A stretch of 64,000 bases of DNA from Armatimonadota bacterium. GTDB lineage: Bacteria > Armatimonadota > DTGP01 > JAKQQT01. How positions within the stretch are numbered: the first letter of the stretch is position 1; the number at the start of each line of letters is the position of its first letter. Made by a program: the position numbers and the translations under genes. Shown piece by piece: positions 39,810 to 49,494 of the stretch. The notes beneath the pieces are model-generated. The model saw nothing but the letters and a program-made list of their open reading frames with translations. It ran no database searches and was not told the origin of the DNA. The stretch spans positions 1 through 64,000 of the forward strand of contig DASXVS010000079.1 in assembly GCA_036504095.1 (NCBI GenBank), written 5' to 3'.

Positions 39810-42662
39810 TCAGGGGTTCGGGTCGCGGCCCGCGACCTTCCGCGCGAGGCGGGCGGCGTCTCCAAGGTCCAGCGCAGTCGTGGATGCGCCGGTGTTTTCT
39901 ACATTCAGCCGCGCTACGGTGGCGGGATCCGCCGGCGCCAGCCCGCCCCAAACTCGCAGCGCCGTTAAGACGTCCCCGATCGCGAATTTCGTGGTGAAGA
40001 CCTGATCCCCGCCATACGCCGGGCCTCCGATTGTGGTGGCCTCGAGGCGGTAGTGGTATGTGGTGCCGGATGCGAGCGTCGAGAGTGCCTTACTGACGGT
40101 TAGCGTCGATGTCGATGCGGAGAACGACACAGCGTTCGTGAGTGTCCCATAAGCGGTGGTCAGCCCGTAGTTGAAGACCGCGGTTCCACTGTATCCCCTG
40201 GGATTCACCGTGCCGTTGAGCGTTGCGCCAAGCGCGCTTATCGACGTCGCCGGGCTTGTGGTCGCTGCCGGGGCGGGGGGCGGCGCGGAACCCGTGAGGG
40301 TAAAGGTCCCGCCACCGGAAACGCGCTTGACGACGAGATAGTATACCGCAGTGGAGGTCGGTGTAAAGGTGATTCTTTCCGTGTTGCCGGCTACGGATGA
40401 CGTTGTGGACGAGGCAAGGATGATCGGATTGCCGTTCGCATCGGGCGTGGGCCTGTAAAGGTAAAGGTCGAAATCCGCGCCTGCCGGCACCGCGAGTGTG
40501 AACGTCCTGGACGCCCCCGCCGTCAGATAGACGTTGAAGCCGCTCGCCCGCTTCTCGAACCGCCCGGACAGAAGGCTATCGGATACCGGTCCGGTGACGA
40601 ACGGAGTGCGCCGCAGACACTCGATGGCCGCGTCCACGTTTATCAACCCGTATCCTTCGGCTCCATCCTTCGGGTTCGCTGCCCGTCCCAAAGTGGGATT
40701 GGAAACGCCGGGGCCGCCCACCTCCGGGTCAACTTCCCGTTGCATGTTGGACTCGGTCGCCGTTGCGCAGAGCAGCATCTTCACGAACAGCGGATCGTCG
40801 CTTTTGCCGAACTGCCAGACGTGTCCGTTCTGCTGCCAGGCATCGATGACCAGCGCCGCGCACCCGGCCACGAACGGAGTGGCCATCGACGTGCCGAGGA
40901 TGGGGCGGTAGTCATTCAGGCGCAGGTCTGGGAACGTTCCCGACATGGCATCGGAATCGTTCGAATCGACGGAGAGAATCTGAGTGTGGAAGCGCGAACC
41001 GCCGGGAGCCATAATGTCCGGCTTGATCGTGTCGCCACCCACGTCCGTCCCGCCGGTGAACCCGTCGCTCGTATAAAGGGTGAGCTGGTTGTCGCTGTTT
41101 GAAGCGGCAACCGTCATCACCTTCCCGGCGCGGGCCGGATCGCCGAACGTCCCCGTTGGCCCTTCGTTCATGGCGGCAACCGCGACAAACACGCCGGCAT
41201 CGACCATGGCGTTCGCCTTGTCCCGGTCCGTCTGGAGGGGAGTGAGGGAACCCATCGACATGTTCGCGACCTTGATGCAGTACGTTGAGGCTTTTGCGGC
41301 CAGGTCATCCATCGCCGCCTCCACGGCGCCGGGCGCGCTGCCGGCGACCGATGCGTCCGCGAACACTTTGAACCCTGCCCACTTGCACGCAGGGGCCACG
41401 CCGCTCAGGAGTGGAAACGAATCGCCGGCGGAGAACACATAGCCATTCCTGGGCGAAAGGGTAGTGGCGACCGAGTAGGGCATCGTGCTGGTCCACCCCG
41501 TTCCGGCCCAGGGACCCAGGTAGTTGGAGAACAGGTTCGTGTTAACATCTGCGCCGGACGGCGCCGCGGACCCGTAATGCGCCGTGAACGGCAGCGTTAT
41601 CCCCCCCGAAAAGGACAGGGCTGAACTGGTCGAGAAAGTGGCCGCCTTGCTGATGTAGTTTGCGGTCAACCCGTAGGCCCCGGTGTCATTCGCCGTTGTC
41701 GTTGGTAGGTCGCTACTCTGATAGGCGGCGTAGAACAGGTTGACCTGTTGCGCGGAGTTGCCGGGAATCCACTTGGCGTTGGCGCTCCAGTCGAAGGTCG
41801 CGGGGCCGGTGCTTTCGCTCAACGCGGGCAGTTCCAGATTCGTCCTGATGAAGTACTGAAGTTGAGGGATGAGGTTGTCGGAGTCCGAATACTTGATGGT
41901 GGAAGGATTGATCCCTCCGACTGATCCGCTGCCGGTCGCGATGCCGGTGACGTGACTGCCGTGTTCGCCTTTGTCACGCGGAGTGGGCCACGCGTCCGGC
42001 GAGTAGTCATGCCAGTACGCCATCCGGCCGGCTAGATCGGGGTGGTAACCGACGCCGACCGGGTTGCCGGAACTCGATACGCCGGTATCGATGATGCCGA
42101 TTGTGATGTTCGCGTTTCCCGCGTAGCCCAGCGGCCATTGCTGCCGGACACGGCCGTTACGGGTGGCGGTATACATGCCCAGGCGCGCCGGCCTGGAAAG
42201 CACGGCGCCGTTAAAGCCGGCGCCCATCGAGGCAACCGCAGCCTGCAGGCTGCCGAGCGCGATAGACCCGTTCCAGCCGTAGCCGACGGCGCGATAGACC
42301 CAGGTGACGCGTCCCCCCAGAGCGGTAAACGCGTCTATCTCCCGCTGCGTTACGGGCCGGACGAAGTTGAACTCCACGTCCACGGGTGAAGCGAGGTCGC
42401 CGAGGGACGCGGCGACGTTCCCGCCGGCCTGGCCCGTTCCCAGAATCGCCTCGCGGGCGTTGCGGAGCCTGGCGTCCAGTTCGTCGTCGATGCGGTTGCC
42501 ATCACGATCCACATCCGTGACAGGCAGGATGGCCCGGCGGATCGAGGCCTGTGCCGGCAGAAGCACGCGCGCGCCCGGGCCTGCTGCGGCGGAAAGCGCC
42601 ATCGAACCGAGCCCGAGGCACATCGCGGCGATCCTCCTCGCGGTCGCAATGCGGTCATTCAA
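39810..42662 (-). CDS. Secreted subtilisin-like (S8) protease with large insertion, PPC-type and dockerin-like C-terminus
   Basis: 950 residues. Signal region to about 28, then an EF-hand-like DVDRDGNRIDD and a propeptide. Triad: Asp192 (GIIDTGVSS), His234 (GEHGSHVTG), Ser592 (GTSMATPFVAG). About 170 residues (245-418) of beta-rich sequence are inserted between the His motif and the GVAPACKWAGFKVF strand, where ordinary subtilases have about 30. After the catalytic domain come a PPC-like domain (FTLAVPAGADFDLYLYRP) and a fibronectin-like Pro/Thr-rich module. A pair of dockerin-like helices ends the protein (IGDVLTALRVWGGL, DLGDAARLARKVAG). Extracellular protein degradation is likely. Confidence 0.92.
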   Translation of the reverse strand: MNDRIATARRIAAMCLGLGSMALSAAAGPGARVLLPAQASIRRAILPVTDVDRDGNRIDDELDARLRNAREAILGTGQAGGNVAASLGDLASPVDVEFNFVRPVTQREIDAFTALGGRVTWVYRAVGYGWNGSIALGSLQAAVASMGAGFNGAVLSRPARLGMYTATRNGRVRQQWPLGYAGNANITIGIIDTGVSSSGNPVGVGYHPDLAGRMAYWHDYSPDAWPTPRDKGEHGSHVTGIATGSGSVGGINPSTIKYSDSDNLIPQLQYFIRTNLELPALSESTGPATFDWSANAKWIPGNSAQQVNLFYAAYQSSDLPTTTANDTGAYGLTANYISKAATFSTSSALSFSGGITLPFTAHYGSAAPSGADVNTNLFSNYLGPWAGTGWTSTMPYSVATTLSPRNGYVFSAGDSFPLLSGVAPACKWAGFKVFADASVAGSAPGAVEAAMDDLAAKASTYCIKVANMSMGSLTPLQTDRDKANAMVDAGVFVAVAAMNEGPTGTFGDPARAGKVMTVAASNSDNQLTLYTSDGFTGGTDVGGDTIKPDIMAPGGSRFHTQILSVDSNDSDAMSGTFPDLRLNDYRPILGTSMATPFVAGCAALVIDAWQQNGHVWQFGKSDDPLFVKMLLCATATESNMQREVDPEVGGPGVSNPTLGRAANPKDGAEGYGLINVDAAIECLRRTPFVTGPVSDSLLSGRFEKRASGFNVYLTAGASRTFTLAVPAGADFDLYLYRPTPDANGNPIILASSTTSSVAGNTERITFTPTSTAVYYLVVKRVSGGGTFTLTGSAPPPAPAATTSPATSISALGATLNGTVNPRGYSGTAVFNYGLTTAYGTLTNAVSFSASTSTLTVSKALSTLASGTTYHYRLEATTIGGPAYGGDQVFTTKFAIGDVLTALRVWGGLAPADPATVARLNVENTGASTTALDLGDAARLARKVAGRDPNP

Positions 42663-44121
42663 CGTGCTGCTCCGTGGCTTTTACCGCAACCTCCTGAAGG
42701 GGACGTTCCCACACGCTTGGTTCACTGGCCAGACCGCAACGGTCCACGGCGGTCACCGTGTATATCTCGGCGCCCCCGACGGGCAGGGTTGTTTGTCCGG
42801 CAGGCACGATCTCCGTGGTCCAGGTACCGTTTGTTTTCGAGCGAATCACCCAAAGCCAGCCCGGCCCCTCGGACTTCCACGAGGCGACGCCGGCCTCAAC
42901 CGTCAGTGTCGGTGGCTCGGGGCCGCGCGCTTCGAGCCACGGAGACGGAGGAACCAGCGAAGGCTCCGCGTAGGCCTTTGCGATGGTATCCGCGACGCCG
43001 CCGCGGTTGGTCAGCAATGTCCGGGCGCTGAAAAACACGTTGCCGGTGGCCCCGTTCTGTTTGCGAGTGATCTCAATCTGCCTGCCGATCTCATCCGCCG
43101 GGTGGCTGAGGATATTTCCCGGCCAGATATTGCGATGTTTCCGGTTCTGTTCTACCCACCAGGCAAGCAGTGCGGGGTATGATTGCCGCGGCTTAGTGGA
43201 CGACCAGTATAATTGCGGGGTGAAATAGTCCACCCATCCGTTCTGAAGCCACTTTCTTGAGTCCGCGTACAACTCGGCGTAGGCGTCGAATCCGGAGATT
43301 CCTGGCGGATTCTTCGGACGCCATATTCCGAATGGGCTGACGCCAACCTTCACCCATGGCTTCAGCTCCTTCGTGCCCTTGTACATCCCTTCGATGAATT
43401 GGTTGATGCTGTCTCGGCGCCAATCCGCGCGGCTCAATCTGCCTCCGTCCGCCCGGTACTTCGCCCAACTAGAATTGTCCGGAAAATCGAGGCTGCCTCC
43501 TTGTGGCCCGCGTACCTTGTAGGGGTAGAAGTAGTCGTCAACGTGGATGCCATCGATGTCATAACGCTTCACGACGTCGAGGAACACGGCCAGGGAGTGC
43601 TTCCGGGCGTCGGGCTCGCCGGGGTCCATCCATTGCTGCCGGCCGTAGGGTTTGACGAGTTGGGCGCGGGTGACGCTGATGTGGCTAGGCGCCGGCGTCG
43701 AGCCCGGGGCGTAACTGGCGCGGAACGGGTTGAACCAGGCGTGTAGTTCCAGACCGCGTTTATGGCATTCCTCGATGGCGAACGCGAGCGGATCGTAGAA
43801 AGGCTCGGGCGCTTTACCCATTGTGCCCGTGAGGTAGGCGGACCATGGCTCAAGATCCGATGGGTAGAGCGCATCCGCTGCGGGCCGGACTTGAAAGACG
43901 ACGGCATTCATCCTGAGCGCCGCAGCCTTGTCAAGGATGGCGATGAGCTCCTGCTTCTGCTGGTCCGTTGAAGCGCCCTTTGTGGGCCAGTCTATGTTGC
44001 CGACGGTAGCGACCCACAGACCGCGGAATTCGCGGGTTACGGGCGGCAGGTCCTTCGGAATGTCCGCTGCGCGTGATGCTATCGGAAGCAGCATGGTCCA
44101 TGCAAGCAGAATCCACCTCAT
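42655..44121 (-). CDS. Secreted GHL10-type glycoside hydrolase (DUF187, YngK-like)
   Basis: 488 residues. Signal peptide to about 18. Starts TREFRGLWVATVGNIDWPTKG, the signature of the GHL10 family. RMNAVVFQVRPAADALYPSDLEPWS, LELHAWFNPFRASY, YDIDGIHVDDYFYPY and VKVGVSPFGIWRP also belong to the TIM barrel. Asp and Glu residues in the HVDDYF region are probable catalytic residues. A fibronectin-like module (from about 400) ends the protein. It overlaps the subtilase start by eight bases, so the two secreted enzymes are coupled. Probable target is a cell-wall or exopolysaccharide glycan. Confidence 0.92.
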   Translation of the reverse strand: MRWILLAWTMLLPIASRAADIPKDLPPVTREFRGLWVATVGNIDWPTKGASTDQQKQELIAILDKAAALRMNAVVFQVRPAADALYPSDLEPWSAYLTGTMGKAPEPFYDPLAFAIEECHKRGLELHAWFNPFRASYAPGSTPAPSHISVTRAQLVKPYGRQQWMDPGEPDARKHSLAVFLDVVKRYDIDGIHVDDYFYPYKVRGPQGGSLDFPDNSSWAKYRADGGRLSRADWRRDSINQFIEGMYKGTKELKPWVKVGVSPFGIWRPKNPPGISGFDAYAELYADSRKWLQNGWVDYFTPQLYWSSTKPRQSYPALLAWWVEQNRKHRNIWPGNILSHPADEIGRQIEITRKQNGATGNVFFSARTLLTNRGGVADTIAKAYAEPSLVPPSPWLEARGPEPPTLTVEAGVASWKSEGPGWLWVIRSKTNGTWTTEIVPAGQTTLPVGGAEIYTVTAVDRCGLASEPSVWERPLQEVAVKATEQHVE

Positions 44122-44163
44122 ACCATCACAACCTTATCGGGCGGGGTGGGCGTGCCCAACCCT

Positions 44164-44652
44164 TCAGGAGGCAGCCTTGCCGTGATGCGCCTGGTCTGTT
44201 CGGGCGAGCGCCTCGACTTCCTCCAGCGTGTAGCCCATCTTCTGGACCATGCCGATGAGGATGCTGTTCTGGTATTCCAGGTGGTGAAGGATCACTTCAA
44301 CCTCGCGCTCCGCCTTGATGTTTATCTCGTAGTCATTCTCCGCTCGAAGGTCGGCGGCCCGGCTCTGCAGGTTCTGCCCGACCATGATAAGCGGCAACAG
44401 GATCAACTGAAGATACCCGCTGGAAATATACTGGATCACCGTCATGGACGGCTTGTATATGAGCGGAACCGTGACCAGAATCACGCAGAAGAAGAAGAAA
44501 GCCATCGTGCCAACCCGGTTCGTCATCCATATGGCGAACTTCTCCAGAGGCTTGAGGCTCTCCGCGTGGGCCGTGCGCACGTTGCGAATGGGCTTGCGAT
44601 TCTTACGAATGTCCTCTAGGGTGGGCGGCTTGGGGACTTTGATCTCGATCAT
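44164..44652 (-). CDS. DUF1003 family membrane protein
   Basis: 162 residues from the ATG at 44652 with Shine-Dalgarno AGGAG. Two membrane helices (VGTMAFFFFCVILVTVPLIY and YISSGYLQLILLPLIMVGQ) lie between a basic N-terminus and the conserved charged C-terminal helix AADLRAENDYEINIKAEREVEVI. This is the DUF1003 layout. Function is not established for the family; membrane location is clear. Lies downstream of a 14-bp palindrome. Confidence 0.88.
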   Translation of the reverse strand: MIEIKVPKPPTLEDIRKNRKPIRNVRTAHAESLKPLEKFAIWMTNRVGTMAFFFFCVILVTVPLIYKPSMTVIQYISSGYLQLILLPLIMVGQNLQSRAADLRAENDYEINIKAEREVEVILHHLEYQNSILIGMVQKMGYTLEEVEALARTDQAHHGKAAS

Positions 44653-44712
44653 TTGTGCACTCCTGAAAGATAACACACCGACAACGGGAAGCGTGTCGGC
44701 GTCTAGCGTCAC

Positions 44713-44745
44713 TGTACAGCGCGCCGGTTATCGGCGCGCTGTACA
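44713..44745. promoter_or_regulatory. Perfect 14-bp palindrome TGTACAGCGCGCCG
   Basis: TGTACAGCGCGCCG (44713-44726) and its exact complement (44732-44745) around a five-base loop. It is 60 bases before the DUF1003 start and 36 after the GH127 stop. No T-run follows on either strand, so either an operator or a stem used by RNA polymerase without U-tract. Confidence 0.5.
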
Positions 44746-44781
44746 CCATCGGGATTCGGCGACAGCGGCGCTACCGCTCCG

Positions 44782-47199
44782 CTATTTCACCTTCCACTCC
44801 AGAATGCCGCCGGAGTATCCGTTTCGCAGTTTGACGACAATTTTAAGCCCGGAAGTTGTTACTGGACTGAACGTTACCTCGTTGAAGCGGTCCTTCTCGA
44901 CGCCCGCGGGGGTTGCATCCCCGACCGGTTCCCAGCTCCCGCCGTCCTTGTAGAAGATCTCCCAGGATGCGGGAACGCGGCACCGGCCCTTGGGGACGTC
45001 GTCGAACCAGTAGACCGAGCAGGAGGACACGCTGCGTTCCGCTCCCAGATCGTAGGTGATCCATTCCTCTGTGCCTGTGTGATTCCACCATGTGAAACGC
45101 GGGACGGTTTCGTCGCTGGAAGAAGCAGGCACGATGCCGTCGCTGACGGCGTTGATGTCGTCGAACACGAACGACGCCGTGTGCCGATCCACGGGCGGCG
45201 CGGGCCACTCTGTTGCGTTTCGGTCGGTGGTCACCACGGGCAGCGCAGTCATGCGGAGCCGTGTGCATCCCAGAGGGATCAAGGTGATGTCCTCGACGGG
45301 CTCATCCGACCGCACGGGGCTCTGTTTCAGCGTGTCGACCAACCCGTGCTTCATCGACCAGTTCGGGATGCGGCGTGCCTTCGCCGTGATGGAAATCGGC
45401 GCTGCGCCCGGCGCGAAAGGCTGCGCGGCCAACGGTCCGGGTCTGCTGGTCACCTTGAATGAGGAGATGGCGGTCGAGGCGAAGCCGTAGTTCCACGGCG
45501 ATGTGGGGAAGACTTCGTAACCGGGCCATTTTGGGTCGCCGTATTTGCGCCAGTCTTCGCCGATTTTCAAAGAGTACCACAGCGGCCCGCGCTTGACCGA
45601 AACGGCGTCCTTGTTGGCGGTCCAGGTTTTGACGGACAGGCTCATCGGAAGCGAAAGGACGATCCGGTCGCCCGCCTTCCAGGTTCTATCCAGCACGATC
45701 CACGATTGAGGCCTGGCATCCACCCGTCGGGCCTTGCCGTTCACAGTGACTTTGGCCGCGCTGCACCAGTTCGGTACCCTCAGATAGAGCGGGAAATCGA
45801 CTGTTTTCGCTGGAGAGACGGCGAAATTGATGGATTCGGCAAATGGGTATTTTGTGGTTTGGGTGATGGTAACGTCCGTTCCCTTGCCGGGGCCCACCTT
45901 CGCCGTCACGATCGAAGCGCTGTACAGTGTGGCCGCCAGTCCGCCGTCCAGTGTTCCCATCCAGAGGTGTTCCGCATAATAAGGCCAGCCCATCGCCACA
46001 TTGTGCTGGCAGCAACGGTAATCCATGGGATTGTAGGAGAACATATCTCCGCCGTTCTCGATGCCGGGGGATTTGCTCTCGCGGTCGAGTTGCGGCTGGT
46101 TCGGCGCAGTCAGGTAGTGCAGGCCCTTGGCGTCTGGCGTCATCGTCGCCGGGAACATATTGAACGCGATTTCCTCACAGCGGTCGGAGTACAACGGACT
46201 CCCGGTGATGCCCAACAGCATCTGGAACGAGTGCATGAACTCCACGTGAGAGCACGTTTCAGCGCCCTGACGGGGGTCGCCATAGCCGCGGCGGGCGTTC
46301 TCATCCGCGCCGAACATACCGCCCGGCACCTGGCCGTAAAGGCCCATCACTTCCTGGTAGTTGCGCTCGGCGGCCGCGAGTTGTTTGGGATCGTGCGTTT
46401 GCTGGAAGTAGATCGCCGGTTCGCGATAGCCTTGCGTGATGTTCACGCCGTGCCAGTTCACCACCTTGTCCGACCACTTGGCCGTGCATTCGTGCACCTT
46501 TTTCGCCGCATCCAGCAGCCAGGCTTCACCCGTGCGGTTATAGAGCCAGTAAATGCTGTCGGTATTGTCGCCACCCCGCATTTTGTCCCAGTAGCCCGGC
46601 AGGATATCGCCCGGCAGGCTGAGTTCGTACCGGAAGTACCGGGTCATCAGCTTTATAACGCGTTCGTCGCCGGTGAACTCGTAGTAAGACTGAAGGGCGT
46701 CCAGCATCGGCATGTTGGGCCACAGATCGGGTTTGACCTTGTCATCGTGGGACCCGAAATACCCGTCCGGCTCCTGCGTTGAGATCACGCCATCCAGCCA
46801 CTTCTTTGTCTCGGCGATGATCCGCTTGTCTCCCAGAACGTAACCCAGATCGCCGAAGCCCTTCAGCCAGTAGGGGACCTCTTCCCAGCCGTTGGCGCCC
46901 ACGCCGCCGGGGGTGACCCAGGCGTTACCCTGGAATTTGCACCACGGGCTGACTTCGGTGAGACGGCCCGTGAAGCCGTTCGCCTCCATTATTAACTGCG
47001 TCCGGAGCCAGCCTTCAGGGCGAATGCTGCCGATCGGCAGTTTCAATAAAGGCTTCGGCGCCAGCGGGAGGCGGTTGACAATGTAATGCCCCGTGCCCTT
47101 AGTTGGCGGCGATTTGACTGTATATGTCCGCTCCGCCGCCACCGAGGCAGAAGCTGTCATGGCGATGATCCCCCATACGATTAGCGCTCTGGTATTCAT
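44782..47199 (-). CDS. GH127-family glycosidase (beta-L-arabinofuranosidase-like, DUF1680) with F5/8-type C-terminus
   Basis: 805 residues from the ATG at 47199, giving signal peptide MNTRALIVWGIIAMTASASVA. The alpha/alpha barrel shows EEVPYWLKGFGDLGYVLGD, GGMFGADENARRGY, the zinc and catalytic sites AETCSHVEFMHS (Glu, Cys) and YRCCQHNVAMGWP (Cys pair), all conserved in GH127/146. Residues from about 670 form a discoidin-like domain (FTWWNHTGTEEWITYDLGAERSVSSCSVYWFDD). It removes arabinofuranose from plant cell-wall glycans outside the cell. No PUL partner gene is adjacent; the palindrome at 44713 lies downstream. Confidence 0.92.
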   Translation of the reverse strand: MNTRALIVWGIIAMTASASVAAERTYTVKSPPTKGTGHYIVNRLPLAPKPLLKLPIGSIRPEGWLRTQLIMEANGFTGRLTEVSPWCKFQGNAWVTPGGVGANGWEEVPYWLKGFGDLGYVLGDKRIIAETKKWLDGVISTQEPDGYFGSHDDKVKPDLWPNMPMLDALQSYYEFTGDERVIKLMTRYFRYELSLPGDILPGYWDKMRGGDNTDSIYWLYNRTGEAWLLDAAKKVHECTAKWSDKVVNWHGVNITQGYREPAIYFQQTHDPKQLAAAERNYQEVMGLYGQVPGGMFGADENARRGYGDPRQGAETCSHVEFMHSFQMLLGITGSPLYSDRCEEIAFNMFPATMTPDAKGLHYLTAPNQPQLDRESKSPGIENGGDMFSYNPMDYRCCQHNVAMGWPYYAEHLWMGTLDGGLAATLYSASIVTAKVGPGKGTDVTITQTTKYPFAESINFAVSPAKTVDFPLYLRVPNWCSAAKVTVNGKARRVDARPQSWIVLDRTWKAGDRIVLSLPMSLSVKTWTANKDAVSVKRGPLWYSLKIGEDWRKYGDPKWPGYEVFPTSPWNYGFASTAISSFKVTSRPGPLAAQPFAPGAAPISITAKARRIPNWSMKHGLVDTLKQSPVRSDEPVEDITLIPLGCTRLRMTALPVVTTDRNATEWPAPPVDRHTASFVFDDINAVSDGIVPASSSDETVPRFTWWNHTGTEEWITYDLGAERSVSSCSVYWFDDVPKGRCRVPASWEIFYKDGGSWEPVGDATPAGVEKDRFNEVTFSPVTTSGLKIVVKLRNGYSGGILEWKVK

Positions 47200-47290
47200 A
47201 AGATATCCCATCCGAGGTTTGTATTCGAGAAAGGTCGAACCACCACCAGTATATGCGAAAGGGGCGGTGTGATGACCTGCGGTCACCGGC

Positions 47291-48280
47291 CTATCCCGGG
47301 TCCACCATTTTCATTCCGGATTCGGGGTGGCGTGTTCCGGCGACGGCGCCCGGGGCAACAACCGCTTCCAGGCGGGCGAGTTCATTCGCAACCAGGACGA
47401 TATCCGCGGCCGCGACATTCTGCTCCAGATAGGTCCGCCGCTTGGTGCCGGGGATCGGGATCACGTCGTCGCCCCGTGAGAGGACCCAGGCGATGGCCAG
47501 TTGTGCCGCCGTGCAGCCCTTCTCCCGGGCAATCGCCTCCACGCGCTGGACAAGCGCCATGTTGTGGTCGAAATTCGCTCCCTGCAGCCTCGGCATCGCG
47601 CGGCGGTAATCGTCCGCAGCGAGATCTTCGTAATGCGTGATCCCGCCCGTCAGGAAGCCGCGGCCGAGAGGGCTGTACGCGACGAACGCGATGCCCAACT
47701 CGCGGGCCGTCGGCAGGATCTCGGCCTCCACGTCGCGCGTCCAGAGGGAGTACTCTGTCTGCAGTGCAGTGATGGGGTGAACCGCGTTCGCGCGGCGGAG
47801 AGTGTTCGCCGCCGCCTCGGACATGCCCAGGAACCGCACTTTGCCGGCCTCCACCAGTCCCGCCATCGCGCCGATGGTGTCCTCAATGGGCACCGTCTTG
47901 TCCACACGATGCTGATAGTACAGGTCGATCACGTCCACGCCAAGGCGCTTCAGGCTGGCCTCGCAGCACGCCCGCACGTATTCCGGGCGGCCATTGATGC
48001 CGCGCACCAGAGGATCGCTGGTGCGGACGATGCCGAATTTGGTGGCCAGAACCACCTTGTCACGCCGGCCGCGGATGGCCTTGCCCACGAGTTCCTCGTT
48101 GGCGCCGATCCCGTACATGTCCGCCGTGTCGATGAAGTTGACTCCCAACTCTATGGCCCGGTGGATGGTCGCGATAGATTCGGTTTCATCGGTTTGCCCG
48201 TAGAACTCGGACATGCCCATGCATCCCAGACCCATCTCGGACACCATGACACCGCTCTTGCCAAGCTGCCTTTGTTTCAT
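47291..48280 (-). CDS. Aldo/keto reductase
   Basis: 329 residues from the ATG at 48280, AAGGGGGA upstream. AKR barrel with Asp51 and Tyr56 ([10 protein letters not shown]), Lys81 (LATKFG) and His in YYQHRVD. C-terminal NADPH site [20 protein letters not shown]. This is the IolS/YajO-like group that reduces aldehydes and ketones. It is the last of four oxidoreductase genes on the minus strand, 22 bases after the Old Yellow Enzyme gene. Confidence 0.94.
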   Translation of the reverse strand: MKQRQLGKSGVMVSEMGLGCMGMSEFYGQTDETESIATIHRAIELGVNFIDTADMYGIGANEELVGKAIRGRRDKVVLATKFGIVRTSDPLVRGINGRPEYVRACCEASLKRLGVDVIDLYYQHRVDKTVPIEDTIGAMAGLVEAGKVRFLGMSEAAANTLRRANAVHPITALQTEYSLWTRDVEAEILPTARELGIAFVAYSPLGRGFLTGGITHYEDLAADDYRRAMPRLQGANFDHNMALVQRVEAIAREKGCTAAQLAIAWVLSRGDDVIPIPGTKRRTYLEQNVAAADIVLVANELARLEAVVAPGAVAGTRHPESGMKMVDPG

Positions 48281-48302
48281 CTCTGCATTGTCCCCCTTAT
48301 CC

Positions 48303-49382
48303 CTAGAATGCGCGCGCGTATTGAGCCGGAATGGGCGCCTCGTGCCCAAGGCGCTTCGCGGCGTGAATCGGCCAGTATGGATCGCGCAGCGATTCACGCC
48401 CAAGAAGGACGATGTCCGCCTGTCCGTTGCGAATGATCTGGTCCGCCTGCGCAGGCTCCGTAAAGGCACCGACGGCCGCCGTGAGGATGCCCGTTTCCCG
48501 CCGAATTCGCTCCGCGAAGGGCGTTTGATATCCTGGGCCAACCGGGATCCGAACGTTGGGCGCACCGCCGCCGGACGAACAGTCAATCAGGTCCACCCCA
48601 AGCGGCATCAGTTGAGCAGCAAGCGCGACGGAATCGTCAAGAGTCCACCCCCCGTCCACCCAGTCCGTGGCCGATATGCGCACGAAGAGCGGATAGCGCT
48701 CCGGCCAAACACGGCGCACTGCCTCAACGGCTTCGCGCAGCAGTCGCGTCCGGTTGTCGAACGATCCGCCATACGCGTCAGTCCGGAAGTTGCTCAATGG
48801 TGACAGGAACTGGTTCAGCAGGTAGCCGTGCGCGGCGTGCAGTTCCACAAGCTGACCGCCGGCATCGAAAGTGCGCCGCGCTCCGTCCGCGAAGGCCTGC
48901 ACAACTCTTTGAATACCAGCCGGATCAAGCGCGACCGGGATCGGATCCCCCTCGGCAAAGGGAACGGCGCTCGCGGAAAAGATGGGACTCCAGCCGCCCT
49001 GCGCCTCATCGACAGGTCCGCCACCGCCACGAAGCCCGCCGGTACTGGCCTTCCGTCCGGCGTGCGCGAGCTGGGTTCCCGGCACCGCGCCCTGTTCCGA
49101 GATGAACCGGAAAACGCGGTCCAGGTTCTCGACGTGGTCGTCCTTCCAGATGCCCAGGTCGTCCGGGCTGATACGGCCCTCCGGCAGCACGGAAATCGCT
49201 TCGGTCAAGACCGCCCCGGCCCCTCCCACCGCCCGGCAGCCCAGGTGGACCATGTGCCAGTCGTTGGCGAAGCCGTCGGAGCACGAGTACATACACATCG
49301 GCGACACGCCGATCCGGTTCCGAAACGTGATGTCACGAATCTGTATTGGCGAAAATAGATGGCTGGGGGGCGCGGTGTTCAT
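48303..49382 (-). CDS. Old Yellow Enzyme (YqjM-type NADH:flavin oxidoreductase)
   Basis: 359 residues from the ATG at 49382, AAGGAAC Shine-Dalgarno. FMN barrel with the redox-modulating Cys30 ([13 protein letters not shown]), [29 protein letters not shown] (His and Tyr-region active site) and DYG-equivalent [14 protein letters not shown]-terminal [17 protein letters not shown]. Reduces activated double bonds with NADPH. Together with the AKR downstream it could detoxify electrophiles. Confidence 0.94.
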   Translation of the reverse strand: MNTAPPSHLFSPIQIRDITFRNRIGVSPMCMYSCSDGFANDWHMVHLGCRAVGGAGAVLTEAISVLPEGRISPDDLGIWKDDHVENLDRVFRFISEQGAVPGTQLAHAGRKASTGGLRGGGGPVDEAQGGWSPIFSASAVPFAEGDPIPVALDPAGIQRVVQAFADGARRTFDAGGQLVELHAAHGYLLNQFLSPLSNFRTDAYGGSFDNRTRLLREAVEAVRRVWPERYPLFVRISATDWVDGGWTLDDSVALAAQLMPLGVDLIDCSSGGGAPNVRIPVGPGYQTPFAERIRRETGILTAAVGAFTEPAQADQIIRNGQADIVLLGRESLRDPYWPIHAAKRLGHEAPIPAQYARAF

Positions 49383-49494
49383 ACGAGTTCCTTCCTGAGT
49401 GTCCGTGTGCTTTGATGTATTGTAGAGCGTGGTGTGACAGGAGCGCACGCATGCCTGCCGATGCACCGACATGGATCCCAGCCTGTGGGCAGCG

